The notes under the pieces were generated by a model that worked only from the letters and a program-made list of their open reading frames with translations, did not search any database and was not told where the DNA came from. A program made the translations under genes and the position numbers. This document shows, in pieces, positions 1 to 7,295 of a stretch of DNA of 64,000 bases (the first letter of the stretch is position 1; each line of letters opens with the position of its first letter). Source of the DNA: Selenomonadales bacterium. GTDB lineage: Bacteria > Bacillota > Negativicutes > Sporomusales > UBA7701. The DNA is taken from assembly GCA_029975165.1 (NCBI GenBank), contig JARKPR010000047.1, positions 1-64,000 on the forward strand. Direction: 5' to 3'.

Positions 1-36
1 CGGTGCGCCTTGCATCTGGGCACTTCTGAGCGGCCT
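1..36. repeat. truncated copy of the ~126-bp palindromic intergenic element
   Basis: The first 36 bases match the right arm of the element at 1813-1938: the first 20 bases (CGGTGCGCCTTGCATCTGG and the next base) differ at one position only, and the similarity then fades through a TTCT block. The rest of the element would lie before the window. It sits directly downstream of the activase stop codon at 38-40, like the other copies, which also lie behind gene ends. Confidence 0.6.
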
Positions 37-37
37 A

Positions 38-823
38 CTACTGTTTCGCAATAAGGTTTATCGCGTGGACGGCGCAGCCGATGGCGCCGTTGAGCTGTGG
101 CCTTGGCGGCACGACGACCTTCACGTTGAGCTCGCGTTCGATGATCCGCGGCAAGGCCTTGCCGACCGCCACCCCGCCGGTGAAGACGACCGTGTCGCCG
201 GCCCGGGTCAGCGCGGCCAGCATCGGCTTGACCCGCTTGAAGATGGTGTAGTTCACGCCGGCCGCCAGTTCGGCCGGCGAGTAGCCTTCGACGATGCGAC
301 CGATGAGCTCCGATTCGCCGAAGATGGCGCACGTCGCGCTCAGCTCGACCGGGTTGTCGCTGTGGCGGCTGAGCTCCTCCAGGCTGATGCCCAGCACGGC
401 GGCCATGTTCTCCAGGTACCGTCCCGTGCTGGCGGCGCATTTGTCGTTGGTCTGGAAGTCCGCCATCTTGCCGCGGCGCACCTTGACGACCTTGCTGTCC
501 TGCCCTCCCAGGTCGAGAAGGGTGAAATCCTTGAGCCCCGTCTGCCACACGGCGCCGAGAGCATGGGCCTTGAGCTCGGGGATGACCGTCGCACCGGCGA
601 TGGCCAGCGTGTTGCGGCCGTAGCCGGTGGCCACCACCGCCTCGCTCGCCCCGAGACCCAAAGCGGCGAAGTCGACGGCCAGCTCGCCGTTCTGCCGCCG
701 CCCGTAGTCGCGGTAGAATTCCACCGTTTCCAGTACTTTCTCGGTCGTGATCCGCCCGTCAGCCAGCAGCACGATTTTGACGCTGCGGCTGCCGAGGTCG
801 ATACCGCACAGCACGCCGATCAC
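38..823 (-). CDS. 2-hydroxyacyl-CoA dehydratase activase (HgdC/BadF/BcrA ATPase family)
   Basis: This 261-aa protein is an ASKHA-fold ATPase of the type that uses ATP hydrolysis to push one low-potential electron onto a partner iron-sulfur enzyme. The N-terminal phosphate loop GIDLGSRSVK is at residues 7-16. Two cysteines, C129 (in NDKCAASTGRY) and C165 (in SATCAIFGES), match the family residues that hold one [4Fe-4S] cluster across the dimer, and FTGGVA is the adenosine motif near the C-terminus. Length is normal for HgdC. It overlaps the upstream dehydratase-like gene by 4 bases (ATGA), so the two are translationally coupled. The partner's substrate is not visible from sequence. Confidence 0.9.
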   Translation of the reverse strand: MIGVLCGIDLGSRSVKIVLLADGRITTEKVLETVEFYRDYGRRQNGELAVDFAALGLGASEAVVATGYGRNTLAIAGATVIPELKAHALGAVWQTGLKDFTLLDLGGQDSKVVKVRRGKMADFQTNDKCAASTGRYLENMAAVLGISLEELSRHSDNPVELSATCAIFGESELIGRIVEGYSPAELAAGVNYTIFKRVKPMLAALTRAGDTVVFTGGVAVGKALPRIIERELNVKVVVPPRPQLNGAIGCAVHAINLIAKQ

Positions 824-1797
824 CTCAACATCTCCAGGAAGCTGTCGACCCGCAGGCGGGTGCGGGCGTCGACCTTGCTCGGCTTGTCGCCCTCGACCGT
901 CAGGATGGGCACGTCCAGCTTCTCGCGGAAGATCATATCCTCGATCTGGCGGAAACAGAAGCTCTGAACATAATGGATGACACCGTCGAGATTGCGGCGC
1001 TCGACCTCCCGCCTGACGTCCTCGATGCGGCCGAAGACGCCGTAGGGATAGGTGTACAGCCGGTACTGCTCGACGAGGTCGTCGGTGGCGAAGGGCATGG
1101 CGAACTGGCGCTGCACCTCGTTGAAAACGATGCGGGCCCCCATCTTCTCGACATAGTCGTACAGGTCGGTGAGGATGGGCGGCACGCCGATGAAGCCGAG
1201 GCGGACGTCCTCGGAAAACTCGGCCGCATTCTCTGCGGCAGCCAGGAAGGCGTCCACATCCCGCTCGAAGGTGTCGACGTCGCCGTTGAAGTCGCTGCAG
1301 TTCACCTGGTAAAGGTGGTTATGCCAGCCGCTGACCGTGCCCGCCTGCCAGGTGAGGCGGTCGATCTCGGCGACCTTGGCGCGCACGGCGTCCAGCCGGC
1401 GCTTGGCGGCGTTCACCGCTTCCCAGCCGGTGCCGAGGCGATCCATCAGCTTCTCCATCTGCAGCTTGAGCAGGTCGTAGTCGCGGTCGAAGGGAAAAGC
1501 GAAGGGGATTGTCTCCACCCCGGCCAGCTGATAGGTTTCCATCAGGGCATGGGTATTGCTGCAATCCCCCTGGGTAACGGCGATAACCTTGTCGATGTCG
1601 CCGCCCTGGACGACCACGGAATACAGCCCCTTTATCCAGCCGCAGATGTTGCGGGGATAGCCCGCTTCCTCGGCGGCCTCCGTCAGGCGGAGGGCCTCGG
1701 GGTTGCTGATGAGGATATTGTTGAGGTCCACCGGCGTGTGTCCGGCGGCGAAGACTATCTCCGCCGGGATGGTGGTAGTAATGCCAATTTTAGCCAT
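820..1797 (-). CDS. 2-hydroxyacyl-CoA dehydratase subunit D-type protein (HgdB/FldB family), single subunit
   Basis: This 325-aa protein belongs to the HgdB/BcrC/FldBC superfamily of iron-sulfur proteins that are activated by HgdC-type ATPases. Cysteines at C52 (RNICGW), C79 (QGDCSN) and C281 (QSFCFRQ) sit where family members ligate a [4Fe-4S] cluster; C167 is an extra one. Classical dehydratases have two such subunits of about 380-430 aa, and only one, rather short, is present here with its activase. It could be a homomeric dehydratase, a benzoyl-CoA-reductase-like subunit or a double-cubane-cluster-type reductase. The family is clear and the reaction is not. Confidence 0.8.
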   Translation of the reverse strand: MAKIGITTTIPAEIVFAAGHTPVDLNNILISNPEALRLTEAAEEAGYPRNICGWIKGLYSVVVQGGDIDKVIAVTQGDCSNTHALMETYQLAGVETIPFAFPFDRDYDLLKLQMEKLMDRLGTGWEAVNAAKRRLDAVRAKVAEIDRLTWQAGTVSGWHNHLYQVNCSDFNGDVDTFERDVDAFLAAAENAAEFSEDVRLGFIGVPPILTDLYDYVEKMGARIVFNEVQRQFAMPFATDDLVEQYRLYTYPYGVFGRIEDVRREVERRNLDGVIHYVQSFCFRQIEDMIFREKLDVPILTVEGDKPSKVDARTRLRVDSFLEMLR

Positions 1798-1812
1798 TTC
1801 GCCTCTTGTTCA

Positions 1813-1938
1813 GGGGAAGCGGTTTATAAAGTCCATCTGCGGCGTTGGCCCTCCGGGCGCTTGCTAGCGTACGTTCGAGTACGCGTCGCGGCGCGTCCTC
1901 GGTCCGCCTTGCATCTGGAGCTTTCTAAACCGCTTCCG
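1813..1938. repeat. palindromic intergenic repeat element, copy 1
   Basis: An about 126-bp element starts GGGGAAGCGGTTTATAAAG and ends TTCTAAACCGCTTCC, so the termini are inverted repeats (GGAAGCGGTTTA). The centre has a second inverted repeat, GCGTAC-N6-GTACGC. A near-identical copy in the opposite orientation is at 23521-23648 and a truncated one at 1-36. Conserved internal blocks include CCATCTGCG and GCATCTGG. It fills the gap behind the CofE-like gene. It may be a MITE- or REP-like element, or a structured 3-prime RNA element. Confidence 0.85.
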
Positions 1939-1971
1939 GCATTCCAACGGAAGTAATGACGGACGCCCCTG

Positions 1972-2637
1972 TCACGCGGTAGCCAATTCTTGAGCTGCCT
2001 GCGCATAATTCTTGATAATCACAATCGGCGTCCGCTGGCTGGCGTTGCCGAACGGGTTGTCGATGAGGATCTGGGCCAGGTTGGCCGGATTGAGCCCGGC
2101 GGACACGCCGAGGATGGCGGCCCGCTTCAGGTCGTTGACGTCGGCTACCGCCCCCCCGTGGCAGCCGAAACGCGTCTTGATGGCCTCGGCCACGCCGTTC
2201 GGGTCGGCCGGGCCGTAGACGATATGCTTGTCGAACGGCGGCATGGTGCCGGTGACGTCGTCGATGAGGGCGGCCTGCTCGCCGGCCATTTCGTAAAACA
2301 CGCCGCTGCGGCCGACCAGCTTGGCCAGTATGCCCATGACCATCGCCCAGGCCACCCGCCACTTGCCTTCGGCGTCCATCGCCGCCTGCATGCCGTAGGC
2401 GCTGGAGAGGCTGCCCTTCTGGGGCACGAGCCGGCACAGCAGCTTGGCCAGGAAACAGGGGTCCATATCTTCGGGACGCACGATGCGGCCCTGGGTTATC
2501 GCCACGACGCTCTCGGCCACGGACACCACGTCGTCGGGGCCGATATTGTCGCCGGCGTAGGCGGCGATCGTCGCGACGATGTCGTCGCCGGGGGTAAGGA
2601 TGCGGGTCTTGACAGGTATCAATTCCACTATCGCCAC
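1972..2637 (-). CDS. coenzyme F420-0:L-glutamate ligase-like protein (CofE family)
   Basis: This 221-aa protein resembles the CofE/FbiB N-terminal family of GTP-dependent gamma-glutamyl ligases: an N-terminal PVKTRILTPGDD stretch, VSVAESVVAITQGR, and a GxP-type central region with GGAVADVNDL. The organism type is not expected to make F420, and no other F420 gene lies nearby, so a different amide-forming substrate is possible. The gene leads a minus-strand set (DUF, murI) with 12 bp to the gene upstream. The start follows a good SD (GGAGG) just before the codon. The family call is fairly firm; the substrate is unknown. Confidence 0.75.
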   Translation of the reverse strand: MAIVELIPVKTRILTPGDDIVATIAAYAGDNIGPDDVVSVAESVVAITQGRIVRPEDMDPCFLAKLLCRLVPQKGSLSSAYGMQAAMDAEGKWRVAWAMVMGILAKLVGRSGVFYEMAGEQAALIDDVTGTMPPFDKHIVYGPADPNGVAEAIKTRFGCHGGAVADVNDLKRAAILGVSAGLNPANLAQILIDNPFGNASQRTPIVIIKNYAQAAQELATA

Positions 2638-2649
2638 TTTATATCCCTC

Positions 2650-3186
2650 CTATTGCCGGACGCCGGCCGGCGCGAGCGCGGCGGCTATCTCGGCCGCCGT
2701 CATCATTACTCGCTGCTTGCTGACGTACCATTTGCCGCGGGCGACGACCTGGAAGTATATCTCCACAGGCATGTCCACCATCGCGGCGAGCGCCTGGCGG
2801 ATATCGCCCCGTTTGGCGGTGAACGTCACGGTGACGATGACGGCGTTGCCGGTCGTCTTGGGGACGATGAGCGCTTCGAAATAGCCGTCGTCGCGGCGCC
2901 GCGTCTCCAGTTCCAGCCGCGCGGACACAGCCGCGGCGTCGTACTGCTCCTGGGGCAGGAGGGGACGGGGAAAGCAGTCCATGATCGTGCCGTCCTGGGT
3001 ACCCTTGTTGACGAATGGCACCACGGTGGAGAATACGGCCTTGTCGCCGGTCAGCTCCTCAAGGTTTAGATCGGTCCGCTGGTCGACGAGAAACTCGAAT
3101 GCGGCGTCGCCCTGGCGGGCGACGAACAGCCATAGGGCGACCGCCACCGCCAGCGCGGCGATGAACAAAAACAACAATGATTCCAC
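2650..3186 (-). CDS. membrane-anchored protein of unknown function
   Basis: This 178-aa protein has one hydrophobic N-terminal helix (residues 4-24) and then a soluble domain of about 150 aa that should face outside. No family is recognised. The soluble part is rich in beta-like alternation (FEALIVPKT, AVIVTVTFTAKRG) with no cysteine pairs beyond one Cys. The predicted start is GTG at 3186 with an AGGA upstream. It lies between murI and the CofE-like gene with short gaps (22 and 12 bp), so it probably shares their transcript. Confidence 0.65.
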   Translation of the reverse strand: MESLLFLFIAALAVAVALWLFVARQGDAAFEFLVDQRTDLNLEELTGDKAVFSTVVPFVNKGTQDGTIMDCFPRPLLPQEQYDAAAVSARLELETRRRDDGYFEALIVPKTTGNAVIVTVTFTAKRGDIRQALAAMVDMPVEIYFQVVARGKWYVSKQRVMMTAAEIAAALAPAGVRQ

Positions 3187-3208
3187 CTAGCATCTTCCTC
3201 TCTTGCCA

Positions 3209-4036
3209 TTAGGATATACGCCGGGGAAGGGCGTAATCCTGCACATCCACATGCTCGAATTCCGTCAGGCGGTCGGGGATGACGCCGGCCGCCAGCCGCT
3301 CCGCCAGGTCGAGACCGGCCGAGAAGCACAGGCGGACGGAGCCGCGTCCCGGCCCCGCCAGAACGCCTTGCTTGACCATGCAGCGGCGGGCGTCCATCGC
3401 CGTTTCGCAGGCCGGGTCGATAAGCTCGACCGCCGGTCCCACGACGCGGCGGATGAGCGGACTGATTAAAGGGTAATGGGTGCAGCCGAGGATGAGCGTA
3501 TCGATCCCGGCCTCCCGCAAAGGGTCGAGGTATTCGTGCGCGGCCGCTTCCAGGCGCGGGCCGTCGAGTTCCCCCTGCTCGATGAGCGGCACGAATTTGG
3601 GGCAGGCCTGGGGATAGACCGCCACGCCGGGGTCGACCGCCTTCAGGGTCTTGCCGTGCTTGCCGCTGGCGATCGTGGCCTGGGTGGCGATGACGCCGAT
3701 ATTTTTGCTGCGCGTCTTCTGCAGCGCCACCCGCGCGCCGGTGTTCATCCCCACGAGCGGGAAGGAGTAATAGGCGCGGGCGCTTTCCAGGCCGACGGCG
3801 GTCATGGTGTTGCAAGCGAAGACCGCCATCTTCACCCGGCGGTCAGCGAAAAAGCGCAGGCTCTGGTGCATGAAATCGATGATCTGCGCCGGCGGCCGCG
3901 AGCCGTACGGCGCCCGGGCGGTGTCGCCGAAATAGATGAAGTTCTCCTGCGGCATAAGCCAGGTCAGTTCCTTGATCACCGCAAGGCCGCCGAGGCCGGA
4001 GTCGAAGACCCCGATTGCCGCGTTGCTGCCGCTCAT
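3209..4036 (-). CDS. murI: glutamate racemase
   Basis: It interconverts L- and D-glutamate for peptidoglycan in the cytoplasm without a cofactor. Diagnostic motifs are the N-terminal GVFDSGLGGLAV (residues 9-20), the first catalytic cysteine in FACNTMTAV, and the second in LGCTHYPLI. The 275-aa length is typical. A strong SD (GAGGAGG) precedes the ATG at 4036. It appears to be the first gene of the murI-DUF-CofE-like group. Confidence 0.96.
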   Translation of the reverse strand: MSGSNAAIGVFDSGLGGLAVIKELTWLMPQENFIYFGDTARAPYGSRPPAQIIDFMHQSLRFFADRRVKMAVFACNTMTAVGLESARAYYSFPLVGMNTGARVALQKTRSKNIGVIATQATIASGKHGKTLKAVDPGVAVYPQACPKFVPLIEQGELDGPRLEAAAHEYLDPLREAGIDTLILGCTHYPLISPLIRRVVGPAVELIDPACETAMDARRCMVKQGVLAGPGRGSVRLCFSAGLDLAERLAAGVIPDRLTEFEHVDVQDYALPRRIS

Positions 4037-4104
4037 GGCGCCACCTCCTCAGGTTATTATGGGCCGGGCGCCATTTATCTTATGCGGCAGCGTTCAACTG
4101 TTGC

Positions 4105-4521
4105 CTAGCGCGGTTCTTCGCGCGTAAACATCTGCTGCAGGCGGTCGTAGTACTCGGCCGGCAGACGGACGATCTTGCCCGCCCCGTCCGTGAAGGCGTT
4201 TTGGGTGCGGCCGGTCGCCAGCAGCACGCCATCCGCCTCCCGCACCACCCGGTAGGTGAAAACCATTTTTACCTTCGACAGCTCGGCCATGGCCGTTTCG
4301 ATGAGCAGGCAGTCGTCGAACCGGGCCGACGCCCGGTAATTGCAGCTGACATCGGTTATCGGGAAAACGATGCCGGCGGCCATGAGATCGAGGAGGTAAA
4401 CCCCGGCCTGGCGCATGTACTCCACCCGCCCCATCTCGAACCAGCGGAGATAATTGGCGTGGTGGACGACGCCCATCATGTCCGTCTCCACGAACCTTAC
4501 CCTGTCCTTCACCGTCACCAT
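4105..4521 (-). CDS. acyl-CoA thioesterase, YbgC/FadM (4HBT hot-dog) family
   Basis: This 138-aa hot-dog-fold protein has the conserved active-site stretch VETDMMGVVHHANYLRWFE near the N-terminus, where the Asp and the following His/Asn are the family's catalytic residues. It hydrolyses acyl-CoA thioesters; chain-length preference cannot be read from the sequence. Its start codon is 1 bp from the stop of the DUF3842 gene, so the two are co-transcribed. Confidence 0.88.
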   Translation of the reverse strand: MVTVKDRVRFVETDMMGVVHHANYLRWFEMGRVEYMRQAGVYLLDLMAAGIVFPITDVSCNYRASARFDDCLLIETAMAELSKVKMVFTYRVVREADGVLLATGRTQNAFTDGAGKIVRLPAEYYDRLQQMFTREEPR

Positions 4522-4522
4522 A

Positions 4523-4948
4523 TCAGGAGCCTTCCTTTTCCCTGACCAGTTGGGCGATGCGGGCGACGGCGTCTTTGATGACGTTGCCCAGCGGACGGCT
4601 TTCGAGGCCGACGACCTCGAAGTGGGTTTGGTTTACCGGCAGGAGCACTTTGTGGGCGTCGCAGCTAGCGACCGTCGCCGCGATCTGCGGCGTGATCTCG
4701 CCCATCATCGCGTTGGCGATGACGATGCCGATCGGCCCGGTGACGATTGCCGCCTTCGGCAACGACACCGTTACGGCGTTCTCGCCGGTCGCGCCGCGGG
4801 CCGCGCCGGCCCGTACCATGTTGTTCGTGGCGAGGGCGTTCGTACCGAGGGCGATGATCTCCGCTCTGGACCCGAGCTGGGCCGCCAGCTGGGTTATCAG
4901 CTGCGCCCCGAGGCCGCCGCCCATGCCGTCCACTACGGCTATGATCAC
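4523..4948 (-). CDS. DUF3842 family protein
   Basis: This is a small Rossmann-like protein with an N-terminal glycine loop, IIAVVDGMGGGLGAQL, and conserved GTNALATNNM and GPIGIVIANAMMGE segments typical of DUF3842 in Firmicutes. Its biochemical role is not known. The GTG at 4948 is chosen as start because GGAAGGTGAT lies just ahead of it; an in-frame GTG 18 bases upstream (4966) has no such site. It is followed at once by the thioesterase gene. Confidence 0.72.
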   Translation of the reverse strand: MIIAVVDGMGGGLGAQLITQLAAQLGSRAEIIALGTNALATNNMVRAGAARGATGENAVTVSLPKAAIVTGPIGIVIANAMMGEITPQIAATVASCDAHKVLLPVNQTHFEVVGLESRPLGNVIKDAVARIAQLVREKEGS

Positions 4949-4969
4949 ACTATCACCTTCCCGCACAGA

Positions 4970-6334
4970 TTAATAATTACCCGGCTGCCGTCCGATGACT
5001 TCATGGGCGACGTTGACGCAGCGGGTCTCCTTGATCAGAAAGGCCGCCACCACCGCGAGCGCGAGCAGGCCGGCACACACCCAGAACGCCAACTGGAACG
5101 CCGCCAGCGGATAAACCTTGACCCCCTGCTCGTAAGCCCCCTGCCACCTCAGGTCGAGCACGAGGCCGAACAGCGGCTGGCCCAGCGCCCCGCCGAGGAA
5201 GGGGCCGATGTTGGCCAGGCCGGTGGCGATGCCGGTCATATGGGGCGGATTGACCTCCTTGGCGCAGGGCAGGGAAAGCGTCAGCGCGGCCGCGCCAGCC
5301 CCCATGACGAAGCACAGGGGATAAAGGGCGGCGAGCGGCGGTTTGCCGCCGTTCCAGACCGTGAGCGCCAGCCAGGCGACGAGCAGCAGGCTCACCGCGC
5401 AGAAGAAGGGCCAGCGGCGCGAGCGCAGGCGGTCGGACAGGTAGCCGATGACCGGCCCGCCGGCCATGTAGCCCACGGAGATCACTACCATGTAGCCGGC
5501 GGCTTCCACGCGCGGCAGACCGTAGATTTGCATAAGGTACGGCACGCCCCAGATGCCGGCGAAGGCCATGTAAACGCTGTAGCAGGCCGCGGAGGCGATG
5601 AACGGCGGCCAGATGCACCAATTCGTGGTGACGGTGCGGAAGCTTTCCCGGATACCGCATTTCACGACAGGCTCCGGCGCCTGCGCCATCCCTTCGGCCG
5701 CCTCGATCTCCGCGATCGACGGCCAGCCGTACTCGCCGGGAACGTCGCGCACCACAAGCCAGGAGTACACTGTCACCAGCAGGGTGAAAATTGCCATTAT
5801 ATAGAAGGATGCCCGCCAGCCGGCACTTTCAACCATCACCGCCAAAGGCACGGCCGCAAAGGCGAAACCGAGGCTGCCGACGAGCGACGACAGGCCGGAG
5901 ATCGTGCCGAATTCGCGGCCGCGGAACCAGGAGGCGAAGAACCTTACGATGTTTATGTAGATGAAGGCGACGCCCGCGGACACCAGCAGCCGCCCGAAAT
6001 ACAGCCACGACAGGTCGGGCGCCCAGCCGAAAACGAACGTCCCGGCGGCCGTGAGCACAAGGGCGGCGGCGATCGTCCGCCGGGGCCCCCAGACGTCGGC
6101 GCAGATGCCGGCCGGCAGTTGCAGCACGGCGTAGGTGTAGAAGTAGATGGACGACAGCAGTCCCAACTCGGCGGCGCTGGTCAGGGCAAAGTCGCGCGTC
6201 AGGTCGTCGGCGACCACGCCCATGGCGAAGCGATGAAAATAGGACAGCATGAAAGCGAACGCCAGCGGCACGCAAATAAGCCAGCGCCGCTTCTCGACCA
6301 GGCGGACCCGCCTCTGCCAGGGATAATCTTCCAT
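4970..6334 (-). CDS. MFS transporter (anion:cation symporter/GlpT-like)
   Basis: This protein of about 454 aa has twelve predicted membrane helices and the MFS loop motif GICADVWGPRR between helices 2 and 3. The N-terminal LSYFHRFAMGVVADDL is typical of the ACS/GlpT-like branch that imports organic anions. The second loop copy, GYLSDRLRSRRWP, marks the start of the C-terminal half. Substrate is unknown. The ATG at 6334 is preferred because AGGGG lies 6 bases before it; a TTG two codons upstream is an alternative. Confidence 0.85.
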   Translation of the reverse strand: MEDYPWQRRVRLVEKRRWLICVPLAFAFMLSYFHRFAMGVVADDLTRDFALTSAAELGLLSSIYFYTYAVLQLPAGICADVWGPRRTIAAALVLTAAGTFVFGWAPDLSWLYFGRLLVSAGVAFIYINIVRFFASWFRGREFGTISGLSSLVGSLGFAFAAVPLAVMVESAGWRASFYIMAIFTLLVTVYSWLVVRDVPGEYGWPSIAEIEAAEGMAQAPEPVVKCGIRESFRTVTTNWCIWPPFIASAACYSVYMAFAGIWGVPYLMQIYGLPRVEAAGYMVVISVGYMAGGPVIGYLSDRLRSRRWPFFCAVSLLLVAWLALTVWNGGKPPLAALYPLCFVMGAGAAALTLSLPCAKEVNPPHMTGIATGLANIGPFLGGALGQPLFGLVLDLRWQGAYEQGVKVYPLAAFQLAFWVCAGLLALAVVAAFLIKETRCVNVAHEVIGRQPGNY

Positions 6335-6388
6335 AGCCAACCCCTATGAAAAAAGCACGCCGTCAGGCATGCCATTCGATGACGTTTC

Positions 6389-6463
<75 letters not shown>

Positions 6464-6488
6464 GATTAATCGTTGTGCGACAGATAGT

Positions 6489-6518
6489 ATTATAACATAC
6501 CGCCGGTATTATGTCTAA
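6489..6518 (-). promoter_or_regulatory. likely sigma-A promoter of tRNA-Arg
   Basis: On the minus strand TTAGAC and TATAAT are separated by 18 bases, with TATAAT about 26 bases before the tRNA 5-prime end. Confidence 0.6.
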
Positions 6519-6547
6519 CAAATGGCGTCAACTTTTTTTGACAGATT

Positions 6548-6931
6548 TTACTTCGGCGCCGCCGGCGCCTCGCAGTAGGGGCAGGTTTTCCAGTCCCGCC
6601 GCAGCTCCCGGCCGCAGCCGGCGCACTTCGGCCGGAGCGTGTGGCTGCAGTACGGGCAGGTCTGGAACTCCTCCTTGACCTTGCTGGCGCACATCGGGCA
6701 GTATATCGTCTCCTCCACCGGCACGGCCTCGATGTCCACCACTTCGGGCGGCCGGCTCACGGCCCGCGGCCGCCGGCCGAGCAAGAGATACAGAGGCAGG
6801 AAGATGTAAGGGAGGGGGATCGTGCCGAGCGCCCACATCAGGGCTGTCCCCGTTGCGTAGCCGAATCGGCGGGCATCGTTATACACCCAGTAGGCGGCGA
6901 TGACACCGATGATAAGTATGATGAAGTGCAT
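6548..6931 (-). CDS. membrane protein with C-terminal double zinc ribbon
   Basis: This 127-aa protein has two N-terminal membrane helices (residues about 2-15 and 27-52) and then a cytoplasmic-type domain with repeated CxxC knuckles: YCPMC, TCPYC, KCAGC and TCPYC. The four pairs can bind two Zn ions in the pattern of DZR/zinc-ribbon proteins. Function is unknown. The gene stands alone between the tRNA and the 31-aa peptide gene. Confidence 0.78.
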   Translation of the reverse strand: MHFIILIIGVIAAYWVYNDARRFGYATGTALMWALGTIPLPYIFLPLYLLLGRRPRAVSRPPEVVDIEAVPVEETIYCPMCASKVKEEFQTCPYCSHTLRPKCAGCGRELRRDWKTCPYCEAPAAPK

Positions 6932-7009
6932 AGCGCAAAACTCCTCCTGCCAGCGTGGCGAATTTTCCCCTTCGACTATAGATTATAACATCCGGGCAGG
7001 TCAACGGGC

Positions 7010-7038
7010 AATAATATAGCCACGCCGGACGGCGTGGC
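7010..7038 (-). terminator. terminator-like hairpin behind the 31-aa peptide gene
   Basis: GCCACGCC and GGCGTGGC form an 8-bp perfect stem (7019-7038) with a 4-base loop. On the minus strand it is followed by TATATTATT, a weak T-rich tail. Confidence 0.5.
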
Positions 7039-7053
7039 CGATAGCCTCATCCA

Positions 7054-7149
7054 TCAAGACATAATCTGCCAGAAAATCACCGTCAACAGCGCGGCGGTGC
7101 CGAAACTTTGCAACAGCAGCAGCCCGATGTCCCCGAAGGTCGCTTTCAT
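7054..7149 (-). CDS. 31-aa predicted membrane peptide
   Basis: The peptide starts MKATFGDIGLLLLQSF and ends TVIFWQIMS, with one hydrophobic helix over roughly residues 8-28. Three independent signals support it: an AGGTGG SD 6 bases before the ATG, a well-formed promoter (TTGCAA-17-TAAAAT) about 30-60 bases upstream, and a hairpin behind the stop. It is too short for ordinary gene callers. No family is recognised. Possible roles, all speculative, are a membrane-complex accessory peptide or a type I toxin-like peptide. Confidence 0.65.
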   Translation of the reverse strand: MKATFGDIGLLLLQSFGTAALLTVIFWQIMS

Positions 7150-7181
7150 GCTTCCACCTGCCTTTACAGGATAACGGTTTT

Positions 7182-7210
7182 ATTTTAGCAGAATATACAG
7201 ACAATTGCAA
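7182..7210 (-). promoter_or_regulatory. sigma-A promoter of the 31-aa peptide gene
   Basis: On the minus strand TTGCAA (7205-7210) and TAAAAT (7182-7187) are separated by exactly 17 bases, with a start site expected near 7175. Confidence 0.65.
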
Positions 7211-7295
7211 CGATGTTTTTTCGCTTCCCGGCCCGCTGACAAGGGCCCCGCCTCTGTAGTATATTTATACTGTATGCGATAAGGAGATGACAGCT

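Noticed and set aside
4454-6349. A 631-aa plus-strand open frame and many other long antisense frames
   Set aside because: High GC content keeps antisense frames open. Compositions rich in Arg, His, Gly and Ala and the lack of ribosome sites mark them as shadows of the real minus-strand genes.
6464-6547. A second tRNA or small RNA ahead of tRNA-Arg
   Set aside because: Only promoter-like boxes are visible; no cloverleaf or terminator can be drawn.
7001-7210. A 69-aa minus-strand frame spanning the 31-aa peptide
   Set aside because: It starts upstream of the predicted transcription start and has no SD; the overlapping 31-aa frame has all signals.
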